Below are positions 43,268 through 51,831 of a stretch of DNA of 64,000 nt, one piece after another. The notes beneath the pieces were generated by a model. The model saw nothing but the letters and a program-made list of their open reading frames with translations, ran no database searches and was not told the DNA's origin. Location: positions 124,001 to 188,000 of the forward strand of contig NZ_LJOD01000008.1 of the NCBI RefSeq assembly GCF_001295265.1. The letters are read 5' to 3'. How positions within the stretch are numbered: the stretch's first letter is position 1; every line of letters starts with the position of its first letter. The position numbers and the translations under genes are program-made. This stretch comes from Chryseobacterium indologenes. Lineage in GTDB: Bacteria > Bacteroidota > Bacteroidia > Flavobacteriales > Weeksellaceae.

Positions 43268-46200
43268 TTAGTCTAAGTGTTTTGGAGTAAATCCATCTTC
43301 ACTTAGTTCTCTGTGTACATAATCTGCTTTCATTTCAGCTTCGTAGTCTACTTTTTCATGTTTACCCATTCTTCTCAGAAGAGAATCGAATAAAGAGTAT
43401 ACTACCGGAACAATGATCAGGGTAAGGAATAGAGACGATGTAAGACCACCGATAACTACCCATGCAAGACCTTTATTCATCTCAGCTCCGGCTCCTGTTG
43501 CCAATGCAATCGGAAGCATACCGAAGATCATCGCGATCGTTGTCATCAGAATCGGACGAAGACGTGCGTGATTAGCCTGGATCAATGCATCATGTGTATT
43601 GGAACCTGCTGCCTTTCTGGCATTCGTAAAGTCTACGATCAGGATCGCGTTTTTCGCTACAAGACCAATCAACATGATCATCCCCAGCATGGTGAAAATG
43701 TTCAGTGAATTCGCAGTCAGGGCAAGAATTACCATTACTCCGATCATCGCCAACGGAATAGAGAACAATACCACAAACGGATATACGAAACTGTCATACA
43801 GGGAAACCATTACCAGGTAAACCAATACGATCGCTGCTAATAATGCAATACCTAACGTACCGAAACCTTCCTGCTGGTTCTCCATATCTCCACTCCAGAT
43901 GTAATCAACACCAACAGGTTTATCTTTACTATCCTTGAATTGGGCTGCCCATTCATTGGCCACGTCACCCACCGGTCTACCTACTGCTTTAGCTCTTACT
44001 TTTACAGATGGTGATTTATCTCTACGCTCAAGCAAGCTTGGCCCTGAACCCATTTTTACCTCTGCAAACTGGCTTAAACGAACCTGCTGCCCCTGAGGGT
44101 TGGTAAACATTAGATTTTTAACGTCGTCAATGGATTGTCTGTTGGCATCCCCGAAACGGATATTAATGTCGTATTCATATTCTCCGGCTCTGAATTTTCC
44201 ATCGGTATTCCCGTTGAATGCAGTCTGCATTGTTTGTCCTACACTTGAAAGGTTTAAGCCTAAAGACGCCATTTTATCTCTGTCGATGTTCACCTGAACC
44301 TCCGGATTACCTGTGTCTGTTGATAATTCAGCATCTACCGCTCCCGGAACTTTTTTCAGTAATTCCAAGATTCTTGTCGCTTCTTTTACCGCCGTTGCGT
44401 TATCCGGTGCTGTTACTACCATTTCGATCGGTGCATTTTCAGCTCCCATGATACCAATTGGCGCTGTTTTGAATTCAACACCTGTGAATTTCTCTTCTAA
44501 TGCTCTTTTTACTTTTGCGGCTTTGATGTTGGTACTTTCAGAACGTTCAGACTTATCTGTCAGGTTTACCTGAACTTCAGACTGGTATGTTGTAGCCTGA
44601 GCCCCACCAAAACCTGTTGACTGCTGTCCAACCGTTGTGATAAGATCTACCACATCTTTATCATTTCTTAAAAACTTCTCAACATCTAAGGTTAGCTGGT
44701 TGGTTTTTTCAATCGTTGCATCTTTTGATAATTCCATCTGAACCAGGAACTGTCCACGGTCGATCGGCGGGAAGAATTCACCTCCGATGAATCCGAATGC
44801 TACCAGCATAAATGAACTGATCAGAACAACGAATGTAATAATTACGGTTGAAATTCTTCTTAAGGTTGTTTTCAGACACCATTCAAGAATATCAGTGATC
44901 CAGTGGGTGAATTTCTCAATTAAGCCTTCAAACCAAAGGATAAATTTCTCAAACCAGTTTTTACCTGTTAAATGTTCCAGCTTACCGAATCTTGATGATA
45001 ACCAAGGAATGATGGTAAATGAAGCCAATAGTGACAATAAGGTGGCAATAACTACCGTGACGCAGAACTGGGCAAGGATATTGGCAACAAGACCTGAACT
45101 CATCGCAATCGGTAAGAATACCACTACAATTACCAGGGTAATGGCTGCTACAGTAAACCCGATTTCCGAAGCTCCGTCATAAGCTGCTCTGATCTTGCTT
45201 TTCCCCATCTCCATGTGACGGTAAATGTTTTCAAGAACCACAATCGCGTCATCCACAAGAATACCTACCACAAGCGAAAGCCCAAGTAAACTCATTAAGT
45301 TCAGCGTATACCCCATCAGATTCATTCCGATGAATGCTGCTACCAACGAGGCAGGGATAGAAACCATTACAATAAACGCGTTTCTGATACTGTGAAGGAA
45401 TAATAACATTACAATTGCCACAAGAATAATCGCTAAGAATAAGTCGAAAATAACGTGGTTGGCAGATTCAAGGGTAAAGTCTGTAGTATCGTTGACTACT
45501 TTAACTTTTATCCCCTGAACTTTATAGGCATTTTCTACCGTTTGGATGGTTTTCTGAACACTTTCAGATACCGCAACCGCATTCGCATCAGACTGTTTTT
45601 TAACCTGCATTAAAATGGTTGGGAACTGGTTGAATCGTGCTACTTTTTCAACATCTTTCTGGGAATCGAAAACTGTAGCAATATCAGATAAACGTACCTG
45701 AGCTCCGTTTTTATTGGAAACTACAAGGTTGTTCATTTCTGCAATCGACTTATACTTTCCGGATAATCTGATCGTAGATTTTGTTGTTCTTGTTTTCAAG
45801 CTTCCCGTTGGGAAATCAAGGTTTGAGGAAAGAATCGCCTGCTGTACGTCTGCAATTGAAAGCCCGTACCCCTGAAGCTTTTTTTCATCCAGGTTCACCT
45901 GGATTTCTCTTTCCTGTCCTCCTACAAGATCCACCTGTGCCACACCGTTTACACGGGAGAAAATAGGTTCAATCTTTTTATCTAAAAGGTCATAAAGATC
46001 TTTACTGTTCAGCTTATCAGATGAAATACTCATCGTAATGATCGGTAGATCATCCAGGGAGAATTTGTTCAGAGACGGTGCATCTACATCATCCGGAAGG
46101 TCTGCCAGAATGGCGTTTACCTTTCTCTGGGCATCATTCAGGGCATAATCTACATCGGCACCATCATTCAGCTGAACCATGATTACGGATAAACTTTCAT

Positions 46201-46453
46201 AAGAAGAAGATTCTACCTTTTTTACGTTCTCCAAAGAACCTACGGCATCTTCAATCTTCCGGGTTACGGAAGTTTCCACCTCCGCAGGTGAAGCTCCCGG
46301 ATATACCGTAGAAATGGTTACCATGTTGGTTTCAAACTTCGGAATCAACTCGTACCCCATCATGGAGTAACTCAAAATACCTCCCAGGGTAAGTATCGTA
46401 AACAATACGATAACCAGGGATGGCCTTTTAATGGATATTTCTGCTAACTTCAT
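43268..46453 (-). CDS. RND efflux permease, HAE1 family
   Basis: Inner-membrane proton-driven exporter of 1061 residues. Twelve membrane segments in two similar halves: residue 8-28 start, then the TM3-6 block (VIFDLFLAIILVAIVMLLFL onward with VGILVDDAIVVLENIYRHME giving the twin Asp of TM4) and the corresponding second block after 860. The two large periplasmic porter/docking parts lie between. Typical AcrB length. Third gene after the TolC and HlyD partners, so a complete tripartite pump. Substrate range (drugs, solvents or bile) cannot be told. Confidence 0.95.
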   Translation of the reverse strand: MKLAEISIKRPSLVIVLFTILTLGGILSYSMMGYELIPKFETNMVTISTVYPGASPAEVETSVTRKIEDAVGSLENVKKVESSSYESLSVIMVQLNDGADVDYALNDAQRKVNAILADLPDDVDAPSLNKFSLDDLPIITMSISSDKLNSKDLYDLLDKKIEPIFSRVNGVAQVDLVGGQEREIQVNLDEKKLQGYGLSIADVQQAILSSNLDFPTGSLKTRTTKSTIRLSGKYKSIAEMNNLVVSNKNGAQVRLSDIATVFDSQKDVEKVARFNQFPTILMQVKKQSDANAVAVSESVQKTIQTVENAYKVQGIKVKVVNDTTDFTLESANHVIFDLFLAIILVAIVMLLFLHSIRNAFIVMVSIPASLVAAFIGMNLMGYTLNLMSLLGLSLVVGILVDDAIVVLENIYRHMEMGKSKIRAAYDGASEIGFTVAAITLVIVVVFLPIAMSSGLVANILAQFCVTVVIATLLSLLASFTIIPWLSSRFGKLEHLTGKNWFEKFILWFEGLIEKFTHWITDILEWCLKTTLRRISTVIITFVVLISSFMLVAFGFIGGEFFPPIDRGQFLVQMELSKDATIEKTNQLTLDVEKFLRNDKDVVDLITTVGQQSTGFGGAQATTYQSEVQVNLTDKSERSESTNIKAAKVKRALEEKFTGVEFKTAPIGIMGAENAPIEMVVTAPDNATAVKEATRILELLKKVPGAVDAELSTDTGNPEVQVNIDRDKMASLGLNLSSVGQTMQTAFNGNTDGKFRAGEYEYDINIRFGDANRQSIDDVKNLMFTNPQGQQVRLSQFAEVKMGSGPSLLERRDKSPSVKVRAKAVGRPVGDVANEWAAQFKDSKDKPVGVDYIWSGDMENQQEGFGTLGIALLAAIVLVYLVMVSLYDSFVYPFVVLFSIPLAMIGVMVILALTANSLNIFTMLGMIMLIGLVAKNAILIVDFTNARKAAGSNTHDALIQANHARLRPILMTTIAMIFGMLPIALATGAGAEMNKGLAWVVIGGLTSSLFLTLIIVPVVYSLFDSLLRRMGKHEKVDYEAEMKADYVHRELSEDGFTPKHLD

Positions 46454-46460
46454 CTTTCTT

Positions 46461-47522
46461 CTACTTTACGATATTGATTTTGGATCCGTTATCAAGGTTG
46501 ATCTGGCCGCTGGTAATTACCTGCTCTCCTCCGTTCAGACCACTTAATATCTGAACTTTGTCGCCATATACCTTACCGATTGTTACTTTGATCATTTTAG
46601 CTGTACCGTTCTGAACGATGAAAAGCTGTCCTGAGCTTACTCCGTTTACAAAGGCTTCTGCAGGAACGGTAATCATATTCTGTGTTTCAGCACCGTTATT
46701 GGTTTTAAAGGTAGCTGTTGCATACATCCCCGCTTTCAGGTTTCCTCTGTTCTGAACTTCAATTTCAACAGGGAAATTAAGGGAAGCATCACTTTTCGGA
46801 GCAATGAATGTAATTCTACCTACAAAAGAGTCTTCAGGCAATACATTCACTTTAATGGGAACTTCCTGACCTAACTGGATTTTTCCGATCTGGCTTTCAT
46901 CCACCAGAACTGATAGTTTCAGGCTGTTGATGTTAACGATCTCAAACATTGCTGTTCCCGGAGAAACCACAGTTCCCGGCTCCACCATTTTTTTGTTGAT
47001 GGTACCGCTGATCCCTGCGCGAATGCTGGTATCGTTTACTTTTACTCCTTGTGCTCTTACAGCAGCCTGCGCATTTTTAAGCTGTAACCTTGAATTATCC
47101 AACTGCTGCTTGGTAACCCCTCCTGTTTTATAGGCATTTTCATAACGCTGGTTATCAATAATTGCATTCTGAAGGTTATTCTGGGCCTGGGTAACATCCA
47201 CTTCAATGGCATCTTTCTTTATGGTTGCCAAAACCTGTCCTGCACCTACTCTTGAGCCTTCTTTTACCAGCACACTTACAATACGTCCGGAAATTTCTGA
47301 AGACTGGTTCATTTCCTGCTTAGGAAGGAATGTTCCGTTAGCTGAGTAATCTGTATCAATATTTTCTCTTGTAACAGTTACCACATTTACATTAATCTTA
47401 TCGACCTGCTTTGCCACCTCCTTTACTTCCTGGGTCTGTTTCTCTTTGTTACCTGCAATCTTGTAAGCTGCAAGACCTACCAGCACTGCTGCTACGATGA
47501 TATATATTAAAGTTTTTTTCAT
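46461..47522 (-). CDS. Efflux periplasmic adaptor (MFP/HlyD family)
   Basis: Membrane-fusion protein of 353 residues that joins the RND pump to TolC. N-terminal anchor or signal (LIYIIVAAVLVGLAAYKIAG). Barrel-sandwich lipoyl halves (RIVSVLVKEGSRVGAGQVLA and TINKKMVEPGTVVSPGTAMF) flank a coiled-coil hairpin (VTQAQNNLQNAIIDNQRYEN); a beta-barrel and membrane-proximal domain follow. No lipobox Cys. It is 9 bp from the tolC-type gene and 7 bp from the permease. Confidence 0.93.
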   Translation of the reverse strand: MKKTLIYIIVAAVLVGLAAYKIAGNKEKQTQEVKEVAKQVDKINVNVVTVTRENIDTDYSANGTFLPKQEMNQSSEISGRIVSVLVKEGSRVGAGQVLATIKKDAIEVDVTQAQNNLQNAIIDNQRYENAYKTGGVTKQQLDNSRLQLKNAQAAVRAQGVKVNDTSIRAGISGTINKKMVEPGTVVSPGTAMFEIVNINSLKLSVLVDESQIGKIQLGQEVPIKVNVLPEDSFVGRITFIAPKSDASLNFPVEIEVQNRGNLKAGMYATATFKTNNGAETQNMITVPAEAFVNGVSSGQLFIVQNGTAKMIKVTIGKVYGDKVQILSGLNGGEQVITSGQINLDNGSKINIVK

Positions 47523-47531
47523 TTTAGTTTA

Positions 47532-48884
47532 TTATAGGTTTTGTAGTGTGTTGAGTTCTCCTTTAGCCTTGATCAGCTTGATCTCAGCCTGCTTATAGTC
47601 TAATAATGCATTGGAGTAGTTCTGTTTCGCCTGTGTTAAAGCATTTTCAGAATCCAATACTTCTGTAAGGGTTGCCAGCCCGTATTGATAGTTAGACTGG
47701 GTATTTTTCTGTACTCTTTCTGCCAGCTCCACATTGTCTTTCATACTCTGGATATTGATAATGGCATTTTCCATATTGGTAATGGCATTTTTGTAATCAA
47801 GATCCAGGCTCAGCTGTGTTTTCTGAATATCCTGATCTATATCCTGAATATCGATTTCTGCCTGCTGAATTTTAGCTTTTGTAGCTCCTCCTGTGAAGAT
47901 CGGAATATTAACATTCAGTCCTATTGCTGAGTAATCACTCCAGAGTACTCCGTTGTTAAGTCCGTTGGTTAAAGGGAATTTCTTACCCATTCCTGCCCAG
48001 CCATAGCTTGCTGTAAGGTTTACCGTAGGATACAGATAAGCTTCTGTTGCTTTTTTATTAAACTGAAGAAGTTCTCTGTTCTTGTTTAAAACTTTAAGTT
48101 CTGTACGGTTTTCCAGATTCACATTGCTGGCAATAAGCTCAGGTTTTGGCTCAATGGTTTTTTCTTCAAGCTCGATGTCTGTACCAATTGGAACTCCCAT
48201 ATAAAACTTCAGCGCATTTTTAGAAAGCTCAACAGAGTTGATCAGCTGCTGTTTATTGGAACCAATGTTGGTAAGCTGTACGTTGGTACGGTCAAGATCA
48301 ATAGATTTGGCCAAGCCATTATCCACTAAACTTTTGATCACATTTCTTACTTTTTCTGTATTAGCGTAGCTGGCTTCCACTGTTTTAAGGTTCTCTTCCT
48401 GAACAAATACCTGATAGTAAGCAGTTGCTACGTTCTCAATAATTTGTTCATTGGTAAGTTCTGCATTCAGAATATAGAATTCTCTGGTAGATTTCGCTGC
48501 TTTAAGACCTGTAAAAACTCGCTGGTCAAATAAAGCCTGCTGAAGCTGAACTACTGCGCTTGAACTCCAGGGTTGACCTAACTGTGCTCTGATTCTTTCT
48601 CCGCCAAATTCAAGCAAAGATTCCTGAATAACCGGATTGTAGGTAAGACCGGCTGTAGCACTGATCTGCGGAAGAGCTCCGGCTCTGGCCTCATCAATTT
48701 TATATTCGGCTTTTTTCACCTGTAAAGCGGCTTTTTTAGCTTCTGCCTTATTCTGCAATGCCTGTTTGATTGCCTCCTGCAAAGAAACCTGCTGCTGTGC
48801 AGATACCGATGAAAACCCGAAAATCATAAATGCTGCAGCTATCCCAATTTTTAGCTTTTTAGCAGTTATACGTTTTCTGTTCAT
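47532..48884 (-). CDS. TolC family outer-membrane efflux channel
   Basis: 450-residue OEP protein with a signal peptide (near 13-30, IGIAAAFMIFGFSSVSAQ). Helical repeats typical of the family: KAEYKIDEARAGALPQISAT, NLKTVEASYANTEKVRNVIK, and the C-terminal SNYQYGLATLTEVLDSENAL. First structural gene of the pump operon, 98 bp after the TetR regulator gene. It forms the exit duct of the tripartite pump. Confidence 0.93.
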   Translation of the reverse strand: MNRKRITAKKLKIGIAAAFMIFGFSSVSAQQQVSLQEAIKQALQNKAEAKKAALQVKKAEYKIDEARAGALPQISATAGLTYNPVIQESLLEFGGERIRAQLGQPWSSSAVVQLQQALFDQRVFTGLKAAKSTREFYILNAELTNEQIIENVATAYYQVFVQEENLKTVEASYANTEKVRNVIKSLVDNGLAKSIDLDRTNVQLTNIGSNKQQLINSVELSKNALKFYMGVPIGTDIELEEKTIEPKPELIASNVNLENRTELKVLNKNRELLQFNKKATEAYLYPTVNLTASYGWAGMGKKFPLTNGLNNGVLWSDYSAIGLNVNIPIFTGGATKAKIQQAEIDIQDIDQDIQKTQLSLDLDYKNAITNMENAIINIQSMKDNVELAERVQKNTQSNYQYGLATLTEVLDSENALTQAKQNYSNALLDYKQAEIKLIKAKGELNTLQNL

Positions 48885-48982
48885 AATTTTATACTTCGTT
48901 TATTTTTTTAATTTGATCTTTCTCTTTCAATGTTTTTATTTCTAAAGGACGAATCACTTTTAAAAATACTTTAACATTTTTT

Positions 48983-49576
48983 TTAGTTTTTGAATAACAT
49001 ATTGATAATAATCTCTTTTCTTTCGGAAATGATCTTATCATATTCTTCATCGTTAATCATCAGATTCTCCATAAATAAAGGTCTTATGGCACTTGGAAAA
49101 ACGAGAAGCGATACCATGTTCAGGATAAATTGTACCGGAGCCATTTTCTCAATATTTCCCAGCTCCATTTCTTTTTCAATATCCTTGTACAAGGTTTCCA
49201 GAATATCTTCTTCTATTTCTCTCTGATGGCAGTTTCCTTTATTAATCTGGGAAACAATATAGGTTTCCAGATATGGATACTGAAGGCTTGTAGAAAGGCT
49301 GCTTTCGATAAATTTGCTCATTTTCTCCTTAAAAGGAAGATCTGAGGTCTGAATGATTTTCGATTTTTCCTGCTCCACTTTCTGGGCTTCGTCAAAGATG
49401 ATCTGGATCAGATTGTCCCTTGAACGGAAGTAGTAGTTAATAAGCGTTCTGTTTACTCCGGCTTCATCTGCAATCTCCTGTGTAGTTGCGCCAAATTTTC
49501 CTTTCACAAAGAATAAATTCTTCGCGGTTTCCTTGATCAATTCCTGTGTTTGGTCCTTTTTTGCTTGATTTGACAT
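48983..49576 (-). CDS. TetR/AcrR family repressor of the efflux operon
   Basis: 197 residues. N-terminal HTH (IADEAGVNRTLINYYFRSRDNLI) after the conserved KETAKNLFFVKGKFGATTQE; the C-terminal two-thirds is a helical ligand pocket. It is the first gene of the operon and its promoter is wrapped by three related inverted repeats (49578-49660), which argues for autoregulation with the pump. Confidence 0.92.
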   Translation of the reverse strand: MSNQAKKDQTQELIKETAKNLFFVKGKFGATTQEIADEAGVNRTLINYYFRSRDNLIQIIFDEAQKVEQEKSKIIQTSDLPFKEKMSKFIESSLSTSLQYPYLETYIVSQINKGNCHQREIEEDILETLYKDIEKEMELGNIEKMAPVQFILNMVSLLVFPSAIRPLFMENLMINDEEYDKIISERKEIIINMLFKN

Positions 49577-49577
49577 T

Positions 49578-49660
49578 ATTGTTAAACAATTTTGTGCAAA
49601 TTTAAATCAAATTCTGTTTTTGACAAAATTGTTAAACAAAATAATTAAACAAAATTGTTA
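49578..49660. promoter_or_regulatory. Three inverted-repeat operators around the tetR promoter
   Basis: ATTGTT-A-AACAAT at 49578-49590 (perfect), ATTGTT-A-AACAAA at 49628-49640, and AACAAAATTGTT at 49648-49659. The first covers the expected transcription start; the second lies against the -33 element; the third further upstream. Spacing and shared arms fit a TetR dimer site. Confidence 0.65.
49597..49628 (-). promoter_or_regulatory. Promoter of the tetR-tolC-hlyD-RND operon
   Basis: Minus strand: TTTTG at 49628-49624, 19 bp spacer, TAAATTTG at 49604-49597, a consensus -33/-7 pair. Start near 49590, 14 nt before the ATG. Confidence 0.75.
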
Positions 49661-49881
49661 TGACATGCATCATGTTTTTTGCTGTACTTATATGGGTTCA
49701 CTTTAACTTAATTGAGCCGTAATGTTAAGAAAGTCCGTTATGAAGGGATGGAAAACAGAAGAAAGAGGCTGGAAGTTACTTTTACCAAAGATTTCTGTAA
49801 AATCAAATTAACTAAAAAAATACATGATTGATGCCTAACTTCAAACTGAAGCCGAGTATTAAGGACAGGCTAGTCAAGACC
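49661..49881. other. Non-coding stretch upstream of the efflux operon
   Basis: No gene. It holds the TGGAAGTTACTTTT element (49770-49783) shared with 15426-15439 on the other strand. Short plus-strand ORFs here (from 49740 and 49749) have no start signal or family resemblance. Confidence 0.55.
49761..49783 (+). repeat. Second copy of the TGGAAGTTACTTTT element
   Basis: GAAAGAGGC leads into the 14 bases shared with 15439-15426 (opposite strand). Both copies lie in non-coding DNA. Confidence 0.4.
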
Positions 49882-49910
49882 AAAAAAAAAGACCACCCAG
49901 TGGGCAGTCT
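49882..49910 (-). terminator. Terminator of the CvfB-like gene
   Basis: On the minus strand AGACTGCCC, loop ACT, GGGTGGTCT with two wobble pairs, followed by nine T. Confidence 0.8.
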
Positions 49911-49944
49911 CAGTATATTTTAGACTTTTTAAGATCAATCTAAA

Positions 49945-50769
49945 TTACAACAGTCGGATTTTATCATCCAAAATATCAATCACTTTATCCTTATACAGTC
50001 CGCCGATTGCTTTTTTAAAATTCTTTTTACTCATCTGAAGTTCCTCTTTGATCTCTTCCGGTGAAGATTTATCTGAAAGATGAAGCAGTCCGTAATTTTC
50101 CTCCAGCCTGTCCAAAATCTTCTTTCTGAATTCATCAATATTTTCAAAACCTTCCGGCTGTAAGGAAACATCAATTTTTCCATCCTCACGGATCGCTTTA
50201 ATATACCCTGTCTCTTCAGACAGCGGATAAAGCTTTTTGAATACATCTGATGCATATACCAGCCCGATATATTTCTTATTGATCACAACATTCCAGCCCA
50301 ATTCGCTCTCATTCATCATAATCAGATCTACTTTATCTCCTTTTTTGAAAGGCAGGTCCTCATATTGTGGATTTCTTTTGAATTTTGTTGTTCCGGTGAT
50401 CAGCTCAAGGTCTTCATCCACATAAATATGGACAAGATATCTTTTGCCTTCAATGATTTTTGATTTCTGCTGTTTGTATGGAATAAAAAGATCTTTGATA
50501 ATCCCCCAATCCATGAACGCTCCACTCGGAAGGCTCTGTACACAGCTCATAACCGCAAACTCTCCTACTTCAGCCAAGGGAATTTCAGTGGTAGCCTTTA
50601 ATTTATGATCATCCTGATAAACAAATACCTCTACCTCTTCACCGATTTCCTTTTCATCCTGAATAAAGATCTTTGGCAAAAAAGCCTTTTCACCTGATTC
50701 ATCCGTAAGGATCCATCCTGAAGTATTTTTTTCTGAAATTTTTAAAGTCTGGGTTTTTCCGAGTTGCAT
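49945..50769 (-). CDS. S1 RNA-binding protein, CvfB-like
   Basis: 274-residue cytoplasmic RNA-binding protein. Several S1-type OB folds in tandem (about 1-65, 66-135, 140-210: SGWILTDESGEKAFLP; GAFMDWGIIKDLFIP; LGWNVVINKKYIGLVYASDVF) followed by a winged-helix end (EEIKEELQMSKKNFKKAIGG). This architecture is that of CvfB, a post-transcriptional regulator in Gram-positives. In Bacteroidota the target is unknown. A -7 box TACCTTTG (50796-50789) lies 20 bp upstream. Confidence 0.88.
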   Translation of the reverse strand: MQLGKTQTLKISEKNTSGWILTDESGEKAFLPKIFIQDEKEIGEEVEVFVYQDDHKLKATTEIPLAEVGEFAVMSCVQSLPSGAFMDWGIIKDLFIPYKQQKSKIIEGKRYLVHIYVDEDLELITGTTKFKRNPQYEDLPFKKGDKVDLIMMNESELGWNVVINKKYIGLVYASDVFKKLYPLSEETGYIKAIREDGKIDVSLQPEGFENIDEFRKKILDRLEENYGLLHLSDKSSPEEIKEELQMSKKNFKKAIGGLYKDKVIDILDDKIRLL

Positions 50770-50788
50770 TGATGATAAAATTAGCTGA

Positions 50789-50796
50789 CAAAGGTA
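50789..50796 (-). promoter_or_regulatory. Candidate -7 box of the CvfB-like gene
   Basis: Minus-strand TACCTTTG fits TAnnTTTG. The -33 position lacks TTG. Confidence 0.4.
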
Positions 50797-50877
50797 CGGA
50801 AATTTGAAGATTTTAAGCCATCGGATTCCTTTTATGATTTTTAAAGTTGTTTTTAGGCTTTATAAGCTGTAAAAAAT

Positions 50878-51729
50878 TTATGATCTTGAAATATATTCCA
50901 TGAGTTCTTTTCTGCTGTTTTCGAAATCGAAAGCATCGTAGACCAAAAAGTATTTGTTTTTATCTACACATTTCCTGTACATTGATTTGGCAAGGGAGAG
51001 CCTGTTTTTATCAAAGCTGATGAATTTTACCAGATCTCTGATCTGCGCCGAAGTAAACAGGGAATTGTTCATCTGCTGATTGATCATGGCAATTTTATTA
51101 TCATCAAACCTGGCATTTCTCTGAAGCATATCAAAAAACTGGCGGAAGGTATTACTATCCATTACATTTCCGGAGTTATTCCAATTGCCGGACTGATTTC
51201 CGTAAGGATTATTCCATACATCATTCCAGTCATTGAAGGCGTACTGTCCCTGAACCGGATAAGAATCCAGCAAATACAACCCTTCATTGGTAAAGAAATC
51301 CAGTACCATTCTGCTGTTATTCCTAAGCGTAAGGGTAGTTCTGTAAATCAGGAATCCGTTATTATAGACTGAAATAAAATTTCTTCCGGACTGAAGATCA
51401 AAGAAACGGTATTTCCCGGAACCGCTTGAAATGGCCTGATCACCTACTTCAACCGTAAAGTACCCCTGTTCAGGAATCCGCAGAAAAATTTCGGCATAAC
51501 CGTAATTACGGTTCCATTGATAATTTGGATTTTTAATTCTGTTTTGCTGCCCGTTTATACTGCCACTTCTGGAATTGTCGAAAGATCTGTTTCTTGTATT
51601 AACATTTCCCTGCGTCTTCATTTCGGTTCCTGTTGCTTCGTTTTTCAAAAGTTCGCCTGCCTTTCCTGCTTCCTGTGCAGATAAACTAAGTCCTGCGAAT
51701 ATGATTAAACTTGTAAAGATATTTTTCAT
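50878..51729 (-). CDS. DUF4476 domain secreted protein, 283 aa
   Basis: Signal peptide MKNIFTSLIIFAGLSLSAQ. A low-complexity Asn/Arg/Gly linker (30-70) leads to a beta domain (about 75-155, GYFTVEVGDQAISSGSGKYR). The C-terminal 90 residues are DUF4476 (TFRQFFDMLQRNARFDDNKI; LAKSMYRKCVDKNKYFLVYD), a helical domain common in secreted Bacteroidota proteins; function unknown. Same strand as lpd but separated from it by a terminator. Confidence 0.88.
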   Translation of the reverse strand: MKNIFTSLIIFAGLSLSAQEAGKAGELLKNEATGTEMKTQGNVNTRNRSFDNSRSGSINGQQNRIKNPNYQWNRNYGYAEIFLRIPEQGYFTVEVGDQAISSGSGKYRFFDLQSGRNFISVYNNGFLIYRTTLTLRNNSRMVLDFFTNEGLYLLDSYPVQGQYAFNDWNDVWNNPYGNQSGNWNNSGNVMDSNTFRQFFDMLQRNARFDDNKIAMINQQMNNSLFTSAQIRDLVKFISFDKNRLSLAKSMYRKCVDKNKYFLVYDAFDFENSRKELMEYISRS

Positions 51730-51766
51730 AGGTAAAATTTATTATTCCGAACTCCATTTCTGTGCC

Positions 51767-51798
51767 AAAAAAAAGAGAAACAGAAACTGCTTCTCTTT
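51767..51798 (-). terminator. Terminator of lpd
   Basis: On the minus strand AAAGAGAAGCAG, loop TTT, CTGTTTCTCTTT then a T run (eight T on the minus strand), 34 bp after the lpd stop. Confidence 0.8.
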
Positions 51799-51831
51799 AA
51801 TTATTTAAATATTTTAATTTTTCAAATAAAA

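Noticed and set aside
49740..49830. Short plus-strand ORFs near the GA-rich element
   Set aside because: Under 30 codons, no promoter or ribosome site, and the sequence belongs to a candidate repeat.
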